From Bacteroidota bacterium (lineage in GTDB: Bacteria > Bacteroidota > Bacteroidia > Sphingobacteriales > Sphingobacteriaceae): a stretch of DNA of 48,912 bases. Below are positions 8,284-16,630 of this stretch, in pieces. Where the stretch lies: NCBI GenBank assembly GCA_026224775.1, contig JAMFRP010000045.1, positions 1 through 48,912 on the forward strand. Reading direction: 5' to 3'. Made by a program: the position numbers and the translations under genes. Numbering within the stretch: position 1 is the stretch's first letter; each line of letters starts with the position of its first letter. The notes beneath the pieces are model-generated. The model saw only the letters and a program-made list of their open reading frames with translations, searched no databases and was not told where the DNA came from.

Positions 8284-9879
8284 TTATTGTTCCTTCACAT
8301 CAAATCCCGCGAGCAAATCAACGTTCGGATCGGCTGTTATGGTTGCTGGCTTTGTTATACTTGAGAAACTTGCAGTTGTTTCTTTATCCGTAACATCAAC
8401 TGTATAAAGTTTACCATCTATCTTCAATTGCAACGGGAACACAAATAAGTTTTTTTGATTTTGGGTGATAGCGATATTAACCGCTTTCTTATCCGCATCA
8501 TAACTCCATACTATACCCAATTCCGGATGGCCGGCATTATAAATCCATTGGTTAAAGAATGTATGCAGATCCTGCCCGCTGGTTTGTTCCATTACTTGCT
8601 CCAGGTCGGCAGTATTGGCATTAAGGTTTTTGTATTTAGCGTAATAGGTGCGTAAGCCTTTCCAAAACAGGTCGTCGCCAATTTTACGGCGCAGCATGTG
8701 TAATGTCCAGCTGCCTTTTTCGTAGCTATTGGCATTTAATAATTGTACGTAATTGCTTTTTACAGCGGTATCTACCACAGGGGTGTAGCGGCGGCGTTCA
8801 AATTTTATCACCTTGTTGCGGTCAATAGCCTCACGCTTTTTCAGCGTATCAATGCCATATTTATTTTCGAGGTAACAATTGGTCATATAGGTAGCAAAGC
8901 CTTCGCTCAGCCATAAGTTTTTCCAGTTCTTCTCTGTAACAGCATCACCAAACCATTGGTGACCAATCTCATGTGCCTGCAGCTCTTCATCGGCGCTACC
9001 TGCATCCGGCGAATCTTCATAATAAAAAATAGCGCTGGCATTTTCCATCCCGCCATATATGGTTTTGGACTGTACGTTGGCCAGCTTCTCATAATCATAC
9101 AAGCCAATTTTAGCATCGTAGAATTTCAAGATGTCCGGCGCGTAAGCATAATTTTTAAAGCCATTAACCTTATCCTCCGGGAAAACATAGGTATAAACCG
9201 GTACGCCATTTACTGTACCTGATTGTTGAATAGCAAACTCCGCGACGCCTATTACCATTAGCTTAGGCGCCAATGGCTCATTCTCTTTCCAATGAGTTAC
9301 TTTAAGCTGATTCGGTAATTCCTTTTCTTCCACTTTTAAGCCATTTGATACCACCTGGTAGTGACTTGGCGCGGTAACAATAAAATCAACCGTTGCTTTG
9401 TCACTTGGGTAATCGGCACAAGGCAACCAGTTATGCGCCCGGTTTGGCCAGTTATCCCCAAAAAACGTACGATGCCCGTGTTTATTTACAGAGATAATCA
9501 ATCCATCGGCAGGTATACCTGAATAATTGATGGTGTAGGTATGTGTGGTATTAATTTTTGCAGGTGATAGAATGTGAATCACATCGCTATCCTGTACAAA
9601 TTTTAACGCCTTTCCATTCTCATCAATGGATGATACCAGCATACCTTTGCCGGTACTGTTCTTTTTAACCAGGTTTAATTCAGGCTCATCAACATTGCCT
9701 GTAAACTTGATTGTAACATCTGCTTTTCCTTTTATATTATCGTTCGCGTCATTCAACCCTATAGCAAATGTATAGTGCTGTACATCCATATCCCGAAAGG
9801 TAACCTGTGCCTTCGCTGCTGATGTAGAAGTAGAAAATAAGAACAATATCGATCCGAAATATAAAAGGCGCTTTTGCAT
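8284..9879 (-). CDS. M1 family zinc aminopeptidase, secreted
   Basis: This 531-residue protein has an N-terminal signal peptide (residues 1-24, ending AKAQ). The gluzincin zinc site is complete: HEIGH at 303-307, with Glu326 in LWLSEGFATY as third ligand. The exopeptidase motif GGMEN is at 276-280. It trims N-terminal residues from peptides, probably in the periplasm. It is shorter than PepN because it lacks the long C-terminal helical domain, as usual for Bacteroidota M1 enzymes. It starts four bases after the ffh stop, so the two are almost certainly co-transcribed. Confidence 0.92.
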   Translation of the reverse strand: MQKRLLYFGSILFLFSTSTSAAKAQVTFRDMDVQHYTFAIGLNDANDNIKGKADVTIKFTGNVDEPELNLVKKNSTGKGMLVSSIDENGKALKFVQDSDVIHILSPAKINTTHTYTINYSGIPADGLIISVNKHGHRTFFGDNWPNRAHNWLPCADYPSDKATVDFIVTAPSHYQVVSNGLKVEEKELPNQLKVTHWKENEPLAPKLMVIGVAEFAIQQSGTVNGVPVYTYVFPEDKVNGFKNYAYAPDILKFYDAKIGLYDYEKLANVQSKTIYGGMENASAIFYYEDSPDAGSADEELQAHEIGHQWFGDAVTEKNWKNLWLSEGFATYMTNCYLENKYGIDTLKKREAIDRNKVIKFERRRYTPVVDTAVKSNYVQLLNANSYEKGSWTLHMLRRKIGDDLFWKGLRTYYAKYKNLNANTADLEQVMEQTSGQDLHTFFNQWIYNAGHPELGIVWSYDADKKAVNIAITQNQKNLFVFPLQLKIDGKLYTVDVTDKETTASFSSITKPATITADPNVDLLAGFDVKEQ

Positions 9880-9883
9880 GCAA

Positions 9884-11212
9884 TTACATTTTAGGCATAC
9901 GGCGCATCATGCTGGCCATGGCTGCCGGGTTGCTCATCTGTTTCATCACCTTACGCATGTCGTCAAACTGTTTAATCAGTCGGTTCACTTCGGCAAGGTT
10001 TGTACCCGATCCATTTGCTATGCGGTTACGCCTGCTTTGATTGATGCTATCCGGATTTTCCTTTTCGTGCGGGGTCATAGATTGAATAATCGCCTCGATA
10101 GCTTTAAAGGCATTATCATCAACCTCAACATCCTTCATCATTTTGCCAACACCTGGTATCATGCCCATCAGATCCTTCATGTTACCCATTTTTTTGATCT
10201 GCTGTATCTGGCTGTAGAAATCGTTAAAATCGAATTTATTTTTTCGGATCTTTTTCTGCAATTCGGCAGCTTCCTTCTCGTCAAACTGCTGTTGCGCACG
10301 TTCAACCAACGAAACCACGTCACCCATGCCCAAAATCCTTGAGGCCATACGATCAGGGTGGAAAACGTCAAGCGCTTCCATCTTTTCGCCGGTACCAATA
10401 AACTTGATAGGCTTGTTAACAACCGATTTGATAGATAAAGCGGCACCACCACGGGTATCACCATCTAATTTGGTTAATACAACACCGGTAAAGTTCAAAC
10501 GGTCATTGAACACTTTTGCGGTATTCACCGCATCCTGCCCGGTCATGGCATCCACCACAAATAAAATCTCGTGTGGTTTAACCGCGTCTTTCACCTGCTC
10601 AATTTCCACCATCATGGCTTCATCAATTGATAAACGACCGGCGGTATCAATAATCACTACATTATGCCCATTTTGTTTCGCTAACGCGATACCTTCTTTT
10701 GCTATCGCGATAGGATCATTCGATTCACGGTTTGAATAAACCGGAACACCGATCTGCTGGCCTAAAACCTCTAACTGGTCAATAGCCGCGGGGCGGTAAA
10801 TATCATCAGCCACCAATAATGGCTTTTTATTTTTTTGTGTTTTTAGATAATTGGCAAGCTTACCGGTAAAGGTGGTTTTACCCGCACCGTTTAAACCAGC
10901 AATTAATATAATGGTTAACGAGCCCGAGAATTCCAATTCAGCAGTACTGCCACCCATTAAAGCTGCCAACTCATCATTCATGATCTTGGTGAGCAACTGA
11001 CCCGGCGATACCGCGGTTAATACGTTTTCGCCTAATGCTTTTTGCCTTACATCATCGGTAAATGCTTTGGCAGTTTTATAGTTAACGTCGGCATCCAGAA
11101 GGGCTTTGCGTATTTCCTTCATGGTCTCCGCCACGTTTATTTCAGTAATAGTTCCTTGTCCCTTCAGGACTTTAAACGCCCTGTCGAGTTTATCCGAAAG
11201 ATTTTCAAACAT
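9884..11212 (-). CDS. ffh: Signal recognition particle GTPase
   Basis: Ffh binds 4.5S RNA and signal sequences emerging from ribosomes and docks with FtsY to deliver membrane proteins. The 442 residues show the N domain (1-90), the G domain with P-loop GLNGAGKTT (106-114), DTAGRLSIDE, TKLDGDTRGGAALS, and the C-terminal M domain, which closes with a methionine-rich tail (MKQMSNPAAMASMMRRMPKM). Start ATG 11212. A TAACTTTG promoter element lies about 35 bases upstream. The aminopeptidase gene follows directly. Confidence 0.97.
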   Translation of the reverse strand: MFENLSDKLDRAFKVLKGQGTITEINVAETMKEIRKALLDADVNYKTAKAFTDDVRQKALGENVLTAVSPGQLLTKIMNDELAALMGGSTAELEFSGSLTIILIAGLNGAGKTTFTGKLANYLKTQKNKKPLLVADDIYRPAAIDQLEVLGQQIGVPVYSNRESNDPIAIAKEGIALAKQNGHNVVIIDTAGRLSIDEAMMVEIEQVKDAVKPHEILFVVDAMTGQDAVNTAKVFNDRLNFTGVVLTKLDGDTRGGAALSIKSVVNKPIKFIGTGEKMEALDVFHPDRMASRILGMGDVVSLVERAQQQFDEKEAAELQKKIRKNKFDFNDFYSQIQQIKKMGNMKDLMGMIPGVGKMMKDVEVDDNAFKAIEAIIQSMTPHEKENPDSINQSRRNRIANGSGTNLAEVNRLIKQFDDMRKVMKQMSNPAAMASMMRRMPKM

Positions 11213-11245
11213 TATTATTCAGCTCTTTAATCGTTATTAAGAATG

Positions 11246-11253
11246 CAAAGTTA
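11246..11253 (-). promoter_or_regulatory. Bacteroidota -7 element for ffh
   Basis: TAACTTTG on the minus strand fits the Bacteroidota sigma-factor -7 consensus TAnnTTTG and lies about 33 bases before the ffh start. I see no good -33 TTG at the expected distance. Confidence 0.45.
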
Positions 11254-11287
11254 AGATTTTAAACCTATTGGTTTAAACGCGATTTGA

Positions 11288-12301
11288 TCATGGGAATTTA
11301 TAGATCATCCCCAAACCCATACCTTCGGTACCCTGTGCCTGTGGAGCGGTATTTTTATCATATAGGAATGACCCGTTAACTGTAACTGCGATCAGTTTAT
11401 TTACCTTGGCGGTTAGGGTGGCATCAACACGGTGACTTATATAGGCCAATGATTGTGTATACGGTATAAATAAGGCATAACGAGCGGTAATATGCAGGTT
11501 TGGCATCAGGTCCTTATCAACCGTGGCCACACCCTGAAAAGCTATCTGGTTAAAAAGAGTATGGTCCTGGGTTACACCATAATTATCAACCTGGTTTTTG
11601 TATATGGTGGTATCCAATACAAATGTTTGCCTGGCTGTAGCGGCACCCAAACGTAAGTCGAACCATTTATTGGGCCGATACTCAACACCCGCAGATTCTG
11701 TTAAATAGCCTGGCGACATAAATTTTGATATCAACAACGGCGGCAAGGGATCCTGGTAGGTATATCCATTATCAAACTGGGATTCAAAAGTTAACGATCC
11801 GAAAAATAACCAGTGTTTTGATAGTTGGGTTGCCAGTTTGTTATCGTAAAATATACGGTCGTTGGTTTTACGCAAACCCTCTCCTTTAATTTTTGATGTA
11901 CCATAAAGCAGGTTTACTTCGGTGGTATAATCTAATGGCGATTTATTGTACTCTGCTTTAAAATCATAATTAACATTTAAAGCTAAATTGCTCGCACCAC
12001 CACCGGTCCAGTTTTTGGTAAACCCGGATTGGTTAAAATTAACATTGAACACGGTCCATTTATGCCAGTAACTAAATTGGTAATCCGGTAGTGTCACTGG
12101 TATGGTTATGGGGGTTATTTGTACCTGCCTTACACGTACGGGCAATGCATTTTTAACGGGTTCAATCCGCAATTTGTTTAAAAGTGTGGTATCTGTTTTA
12201 ACACTGTCACTTTTAACGGTATCGGTTTTTTGTGCCGATGCCGACAAACCCGACAATAACAGAATAGAGCAAATTAAGCCCGAAACACTTTTTATAACCA
12301 T
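11288..12301 (-). CDS. DUF3078-type outer-membrane-like protein
   Basis: This protein of about 337 residues has a signal peptide (MVIKSVSGLICSILLLSGLS, cleavage near SASA|Q). I chose ATG 12301; a TTG at 12337 would add 12 residues in front of a complete signal peptide. The mature protein is rich in alternating aromatic and polar beta-strands (WTVFNVNFNQSGFTKNWTGGG, KWFDLRLGAATARQTF) and ends with an aromatic residue before Pro (IYKFP), consistent with an outer-membrane beta-barrel. This pattern matches the DUF3078 family of Bacteroidota; the function is unknown. Confidence 0.8.
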   Translation of the reverse strand: MVIKSVSGLICSILLLSGLSASAQKTDTVKSDSVKTDTTLLNKLRIEPVKNALPVRVRQVQITPITIPVTLPDYQFSYWHKWTVFNVNFNQSGFTKNWTGGGASNLALNVNYDFKAEYNKSPLDYTTEVNLLYGTSKIKGEGLRKTNDRIFYDNKLATQLSKHWLFFGSLTFESQFDNGYTYQDPLPPLLISKFMSPGYLTESAGVEYRPNKWFDLRLGAATARQTFVLDTTIYKNQVDNYGVTQDHTLFNQIAFQGVATVDKDLMPNLHITARYALFIPYTQSLAYISHRVDATLTAKVNKLIAVTVNGSFLYDKNTAPQAQGTEGMGLGMIYKFP

Positions 12302-12375
12302 GTTGCTACAAAGAAAAGCTAAAATCTGCTTTTTCAATAAAAAATAAGAAAAAATTAATAGTTTGAACCTGTTTT

Positions 12376-13155
12376 TTACTTAGCCGGTTGAAGCGCTGGC
12401 AGTGCATATGCCTTTGGTCTTCGAAGGTATCTGCGGTAATTTGCTTTAATCGAGGCTATAAAATCATATTCACTGGCTGCCATCACAAAATAATATCCCG
12501 GGCGGTAACGCTGCATAAATTCCGTTAACTGTGAGTCTTTTAATCCAGTTATCCGCTCAACTAATGCGCGATTAAAACGGTAATCAATTACATCCTGATA
12601 ATAATCGCTCTGTATGGTTTGTCGTAAATGCTCGGCATTCCTTCCTTCGCGGCTAAACATATTATAAAGTGCGTCAATACTTATTCCCGCCCCGCTACCT
12701 GGTGATACCGAAAGGATATCCTTATCTGCAAGCACGCCATAAATTTTAGTATAATCCCGTTTGGTCGCGGCCAGTTTTTGTTCCGGGTTAACCATAACGC
12801 TATTTACTTTTACTTCTTGCAATTGTATGGCGCTGCGTTTTAAATAAACCGCTAACGACTTATAATTTTCAATCTTAATGGTATCACTAAAATAATTCTG
12901 TTTGGTAAATATCAATATGTCCCCAATATTTGCCGCAATCTGATATTCAGCTTTTAGGTTATTATATACCGATTTTCCGGTGCTTGTGTTAAAAATGTTT
13001 ACTTCCGCTATGCGGCCATTGGTGCTCTTATCAAAAACAATTCCGTCAACAACCTTATCCTGCGCAAAAGCACAAAAACAGTAACCTAACAACAATACCG
13101 TCAGTCCAAATCTCATAGCAATGCCAAAACTACATGCTTGCCGTACAAACCTCAT
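12376..13155 (-). CDS. Secreted carboxypeptidase-regulatory-like domain protein
   Basis: About 259 residues with a signal peptide ending CAFA|Q. ATG 13155 is used here; an in-frame ATG at 13116 just before MRFGLTVLLLGYCF is an equally good start, and a GTG at 13167 is less likely. Residues 35-120 (VVDGIVFDKSTNGRIAEVNIFN) have the look of the carboxypeptidase-D regulatory-like fold used by many Bacteroidota envelope proteins. The remainder is helical and basic, with no recognised domain. It lies 23 bases downstream of a cell-wall glucosaminidase gene and may be co-transcribed with it. Confidence 0.7.
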   Translation of the reverse strand: MRFVRQACSFGIAMRFGLTVLLLGYCFCAFAQDKVVDGIVFDKSTNGRIAEVNIFNTSTGKSVYNNLKAEYQIAANIGDILIFTKQNYFSDTIKIENYKSLAVYLKRSAIQLQEVKVNSVMVNPEQKLAATKRDYTKIYGVLADKDILSVSPGSGAGISIDALYNMFSREGRNAEHLRQTIQSDYYQDVIDYRFNRALVERITGLKDSQLTEFMQRYRPGYYFVMAASEYDFIASIKANYRRYLRRPKAYALPALQPAK

Positions 13156-13178
13156 TCTATTTAACACAAATTAACAAG

Positions 13179-14030
13179 CTATTTTGCCACTACTAATTGT
13201 TGGCCGATCTTAATATTATTATCTGCCATACTGTTAAGGCTTTTCAGTTCGTCAACAGTTAAACCAAAACGCTTTGATATGTTATATAGTGTGTCACCTG
13301 TCTGCACTGTATATAATTTGTTACCTGGGGTAGCCTGCACTATTGAATCCTGGTTAGCTTTCCCAATATTTTGATCTATCTGTGTAAGCACTCTATCCTC
13401 ACGTTTAATTTTCTGCACCGTGCCCTCTGGCCTGTCGTATTGATCAAGGTTATACTTTTGAATAATCCCGATAAGCAATTGCGGATACCTGGGATTGGTG
13501 GCATAACCCGCCGACTTTAAGCCATATGCCCATCCCTGGTAATCATTTTTATCCAGCTCGAATAAATGCGCGTAATTTTTTCTTTTCAGGAAGTTAGAGT
13601 GATCACGGAAAGAATCTTCCGGCCTGTCATACACCCGGAAACAATCATTCTTATTATCATCATCCTTATAATAGCTTTTACCTTTCCAATCGCTGGTACA
13701 TTTTATGCCGAAATGATTGTTAGCGTTTTTTGCCAATTCGCTGTTTCCACTGCCCGATTCATATAAACCCTGTGCCAGGGTGATACTCGCCGGGATGCCG
13801 TACAAATTCATTTCCTGTATGGCAATGGCCTTGAAACGTTCAATATATTGTAACGAAGTGTAGGATTGATAGCTATTAATAGCGTCGCGATGTTCTGCTT
13901 GTATTTCCTGGTTATTTCGGTGTGCCTCACGGTCGCCAACAGTATTAACGCTTGACGATGCTGTCATCCTGTGCGGCGCACATGCGCTTAATACCAATAT
14001 AGGGAGTAATAAAAATCCTGATTTACGCAT
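13179..14030 (-). CDS. Lipoprotein glucosaminidase with LysM domain
   Basis: This 283-residue protein has a lipoprotein signal (LSAC, Cys17 from ATG 14030; the TTG at 14039 is less likely). The mannosyl-glycoprotein endo-beta-N-acetylglucosaminidase (glucosaminidase) domain covers about residues 55-190, with ITLAQGLYESGSGNSELA carrying the catalytic Glu and NNHFGIKC. A LysM peptidoglycan-binding domain ends the protein (LYTVQTGDTLYNISKRFGL). It hydrolyses peptidoglycan during growth or division. The next gene upstream encodes a second, simpler glucosaminidase. Confidence 0.9.
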   Translation of the reverse strand: MRKSGFLLLPILVLSACAPHRMTASSSVNTVGDREAHRNNQEIQAEHRDAINSYQSYTSLQYIERFKAIAIQEMNLYGIPASITLAQGLYESGSGNSELAKNANNHFGIKCTSDWKGKSYYKDDDNKNDCFRVYDRPEDSFRDHSNFLKRKNYAHLFELDKNDYQGWAYGLKSAGYATNPRYPQLLIGIIQKYNLDQYDRPEGTVQKIKREDRVLTQIDQNIGKANQDSIVQATPGNKLYTVQTGDTLYNISKRFGLTVDELKSLNSMADNNIKIGQQLVVAK

Positions 14031-14087
14031 AATTACCAAACTTGAGGTAATAGAATAGTTCGGCCAAAATAATACTAAAAATGTATT

Positions 14088-14621
14088 TTACTGCGGTTTG
14101 TTTGCTAATTGAGGCTGATCGGCCGGTGTTTCATCAAGTGAATTCAATTTGTACTTGTTGATGATACCTAAAACCTGCGCCGCCCATTTTTTGCTACCCG
14201 CATAACCGCTGCGTTGTATTCCTTTTGCCCAACCGATGTAATCATAGTGGGTAAACTCGTCGGTTAAGTGGCTAAATTGCTTACGTTCAGTCATGATTCG
14301 GGCAAAATCCTGAAAGGAATCAAATACTGAATTGTATTGTTTATATGGTGATCTTACTTTTTTATTATGCTTATAATAAACCGAAGAGCCGCCGCCCTTC
14401 ATACCAAACTGGTTATTTAAATTTTGCGCTATTGAGCTGTTTCCGCAAGCGGATTCATGCATGGCTACACCCAAAACTATACTTGCAGGCACACCCGTTT
14501 CATGCATAATGCGGATGGCATCATCCTTAAACTTTTCGATATACGACTGTGATGTATTTTTTTGTGCCGAAGCGGCAAGGGTGGATATGAGCAGTGTTGT
14601 AATCAGTAAGATTTTCTTCAT
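14088..14621 (-). CDS. Secreted glucosaminidase domain protein
   Basis: This 177-residue protein has a signal peptide ending AASA|Q (residue 19). The rest is one glucosaminidase domain: ASIVLGVAMHESACGNSSIA with the candidate catalytic Glu, NNQFGMKGG, and YIGWAKGIQRSGYAGSKKWA. No LysM is present. It resembles the catalytic half of the downstream lipoprotein, which suggests a tandem duplication. The stop is 57 bases before the downstream gene start, and the start is two bases after the O-methyltransferase stop. Confidence 0.88.
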   Translation of the reverse strand: MKKILLITTLLISTLAASAQKNTSQSYIEKFKDDAIRIMHETGVPASIVLGVAMHESACGNSSIAQNLNNQFGMKGGGSSVYYKHNKKVRSPYKQYNSVFDSFQDFARIMTERKQFSHLTDEFTHYDYIGWAKGIQRSGYAGSKKWAAQVLGIINKYKLNSLDETPADQPQLANKPQ

Positions 14622-14623
14622 AA

Positions 14624-15262
14624 TTATTTTTTTCTGATGACCAGTATCCCGTCGCGCACAGGCAAAATTAATTGCTCTACTCTGCTGTCTACGGAAATCC
14701 GATCATTTAGTTCGCGAATTCGTTGTGTATCGGCGTCATTTTCTGGGCCGTATACCTTCCCTTTCCACAAAACATTGTCAATTATTATTAATCCTCCGGA
14801 TCTGACTTTGTCAAATATTAACTCAAAATAAGTGAAATTATTCTTTTTATCGGCATCAATAAACACAATATCGAAAATTTCTTCGGCTAAATAGTTTATA
14901 ATCAGCTCTGCGGGGCCAAAATGCAATTTGATCTTGTTTTCCACATTTGTTGATTTAAAATGTGAATTAAGCATTTCCTCCAACTCTCGGTTAACCTCAA
15001 TGGTGTGAATTATACCATCTTCGGTTAAACCTTCAGCAAGGCAAAGCGTAGCATAGCCGGTAAATGTGCCTATCTCTAAAATACGTTTGGGTTGCATCAT
15101 TTTGCTGAGCATACTCAGCAAACGGCCTTGGTAATGGCCCGATAGCATATGCGGTTTCAACACCTTTAAATAGGTGTCCCGGTTAATCTTTTGCAGATGC
15201 TCCGGCTCGGGCTCGCAGTGGTCCTCTAAATATTTTTGCAGGTTTGGATCCAAAATCTCCAT
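14624..15262 (-). CDS. Class I SAM-dependent O-methyltransferase
   Basis: This 212-residue soluble protein belongs to the COMT-like family. The SAM-binding motif ILEIGTFTGYATLCLAEGL is at about residues 76-94, the metal-binding Asp region is DIVFIDADKKNNF, and the C-terminal active-site segment GGLIIIDNVLWKGKV is present. It methylates a small hydroxylated substrate that cannot be named from sequence. A TATCTTTG promoter element ends only four bases before the ATG, so the message may be leaderless. It heads a run with the two glucosaminidases. Confidence 0.9.
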   Translation of the reverse strand: MEILDPNLQKYLEDHCEPEPEHLQKINRDTYLKVLKPHMLSGHYQGRLLSMLSKMMQPKRILEIGTFTGYATLCLAEGLTEDGIIHTIEVNRELEEMLNSHFKSTNVENKIKLHFGPAELIINYLAEEIFDIVFIDADKKNNFTYFELIFDKVRSGGLIIIDNVLWKGKVYGPENDADTQRIRELNDRISVDSRVEQLILPVRDGILVIRKK

Positions 15263-15266
15263 GGTG

Positions 15267-15274
15267 CAAAGATA
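15267..15274 (-). promoter_or_regulatory. -7 element abutting the O-methyltransferase start
   Basis: TATCTTTG on the minus strand matches TAnnTTTG and is followed by CACC and then the ATG at 15262. A transcript starting at the usual distance would begin at or within a base or two of the start codon. Confidence 0.5.
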
Positions 15275-15280
15275 ACCGTT

Positions 15281-15310
15281 GATTTTAATGATTTATCGAT
15301 TTCGTTGATT
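15281..15310 (+). repeat. 30-bp repeat, copy 1 (direct to copy 2)
   Basis: Begins GATTTTAATGATTTATCGAT and ends TTCGTTGATT. It differs at two positions from copy 2 (15415-15444) and at one from the inverted copy 3 (15851-15880). It covers the last codons and stop of the broken GxxExxY copy. Confidence 0.85.
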
Positions 15311-15412
15311 TTTCAATTTATATTCATTGGCAAAGCGCTTAAATTCAATGCTTTTTGAATCAAATTTTATTAACAGACCTGTTGTTAACTTGTATCCCTC
15401 TAATCTAAATAG
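15293..15412 (-). pseudogene. 3' remnant of a second GxxExxY gene
   Basis: Reading the minus strand gives about 39 in-frame residues, including GYKLTTGLLIKFDSKSIEF and NEYKLKNQRN then a stop. They align with the C-terminus of the intact GxxExxY protein just upstream (AYKLETGLLINFGAKSLEF, NEYKLKNQRNP). DNA similarity over the 132-base repeat unit is roughly 80 percent by eye. No start or N-terminal part exists, so this is a decayed partial tandem duplicate. It keeps its 30-bp terminal repeat. Confidence 0.85.
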
Positions 15413-15414
15413 TT

Positions 15415-15444
15415 GATTTTAATGATTTATGGATTTCGTTGGTT
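15415..15444 (+). repeat. 30-bp repeat, copy 2; left arm of inverted pair
   Basis: Begins GATTTTAATGATTTATGGAT. Together with the inverted copy at 15851-15880 (29 of 30 matching) it brackets the intact GxxExxY gene. It overlaps the gene's last codons (QRNP and stop). Confidence 0.88.
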
Positions 15445-15843
15445 TTTCAATTTATATTCATTAGTAAGGCGTTTAAATTCAAGACTTTTCGCTCCAAAAT
15501 TTATTAATAAACCCGTTTCTAACTTATATGCCTCTAAATAATTTAGTCCTTGAGCAAGATGCGTGTCTTCTAATTTTGACAGCGCTTTTAATTCAACCAT
15601 TACGGTTTCATCTACTAAAAAATCAACCCGCCTCATTCCGACGTTTACTCCTTCATAATAAATGTTCATCTCCAACTCTCTTGAAAATTTTAAACCCTGC
15701 TTTTCCATTTCAATAGCCAAACATCTTTGGTAAATAACCTCTTGAAACCCATTGCCTAATGTACTATGCACCTTCATGGCACATCCAATAACTTTTCCGG
15801 TTAAATCGGAATTCTTATATAAATTATTTATTATTTCTGCCAT
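15427..15843 (-). CDS. GxxExxY family protein (PD-(D/E)xK nuclease-like)
   Basis: This 138-residue protein has the family signature GFQEVIY at about residues 32-38 and a nuclease-like core: RVDFLVDETVMVELKAL gives Asp and ExK at the positions of PD-(D/E)xK enzymes. The biological role of this common small family is not established; nucleic-acid cleavage or repair is inferred. The gene sits exactly between inverted 30-bp repeats, one overlapping its stop and the other seven bases before its ATG. A decayed partial copy lies directly downstream, so the unit has been duplicated or has moved. Confidence 0.88.
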   Translation of the reverse strand: MAEIINNLYKNSDLTGKVIGCAMKVHSTLGNGFQEVIYQRCLAIEMEKQGLKFSRELEMNIYYEGVNVGMRRVDFLVDETVMVELKALSKLEDTHLAQGLNYLEAYKLETGLLINFGAKSLEFKRLTNEYKLKNQRNP

Positions 15844-15850
15844 TCAAATC

Positions 15851-15880
15851 AATCAACGAAATCCATAAATCATTAAAATC
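15851..15880 (-). repeat. 30-bp repeat, copy 3; right arm of inverted pair
   Basis: On the minus strand it begins GATTTTAATGATTTATGGAT and ends TTCGTTGATT, matching copy 2 at 29 of 30 bases and lying in opposite orientation to it. It ends seven bases before the GxxExxY start codon, in the mRNA leader or promoter region. It begins only nine bases from the stop of the HTH gene. Confidence 0.88.
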
Positions 15881-15886
15881 AGCGGT

Positions 15887-16561
15887 CTAGTAAGGGATTT
15901 TAGCAAATTCAATATGATGTTTTACACAGGTTTCATCATCCACATATTTCAATGATGCGAATATCAATCGTTTCTTCCCCTTATAACCTGGTAGCCTGTT
16001 GATCATGTTCAGCGTTAAGGCGTTGTTTTTTAGCCATTCCTGGTTGGGCATATAAAACAGGTATAATTCATACGCTTTGTCTTCTCCTATAAAGTTTGTT
16101 TGGGTATCCACTTGGTCTTCGTCAAACTTTTTGCCGGTGGCTGTTTTAAACAAATAACGGGCAAGCTCTGTATAGGTGGGCAGCTTATTGCTATGAAACA
16201 CTTTTTCCATACCGGGCAATTCGCCTAGTTTTAAATAATCTAAAATACTCGGCTTATCTTCTTTGGGTTCCTCTACTATCCTCTTTAACATCTGGCTTGC
16301 CACCTGTAGCGCATCAAGGGCATATTCATCGCCATTTACTTCTTCCAGTATTTTTCCGGCCAGCCATTTAATAAGCAACGGTTTTTCATCAACTTTAAAA
16401 TATTTAGCCAATTCAACAACTTGCTCACGCTTAGGTCCACGGGTGCCGTGCTCTATCTTGCTTAATATTGCCTGGTCAATGTCAATATAAGCGGCTACTT
16501 TTCTTAAGGGGATATTCTGCTCTTCGCGTAATTTTTTAATTGCTGCACCTAAGGTTTCCAT
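15887..16561 (-). CDS. XRE-type HTH protein with unknown C-terminal domain
   Basis: This 224-residue protein begins with a helix-turn-helix of the XRE/lambda-repressor type (residues 5-60: LRKVAAYIDIDQAILSKIEH). Residues 65-115 form a charged helical linker. The C-terminal 100 residues (YELYLFYMPNQEWLKNN, GYKGKKRLIFASLKYVDDE) do not match a family I can name; the mix of Lys/Glu with beta-strands would be compatible with a restriction-type nuclease or a ligand-binding fold, but this is a guess. It probably binds DNA as a regulator. There is no adjacent toxin or methylase. Confidence 0.8.
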   Translation of the reverse strand: METLGAAIKKLREEQNIPLRKVAAYIDIDQAILSKIEHGTRGPKREQVVELAKYFKVDEKPLLIKWLAGKILEEVNGDEYALDALQVASQMLKRIVEEPKEDKPSILDYLKLGELPGMEKVFHSNKLPTYTELARYLFKTATGKKFDEDQVDTQTNFIGEDKAYELYLFYMPNQEWLKNNALTLNMINRLPGYKGKKRLIFASLKYVDDETCVKHHIEFAKIPY

Positions 16562-16630
16562 CCGGTTAAATTAGGAAATTGTTTTGACTTTTATTGTCAA
16601 TAACAAATTCTTAATCAAAGCTTAATGTTG

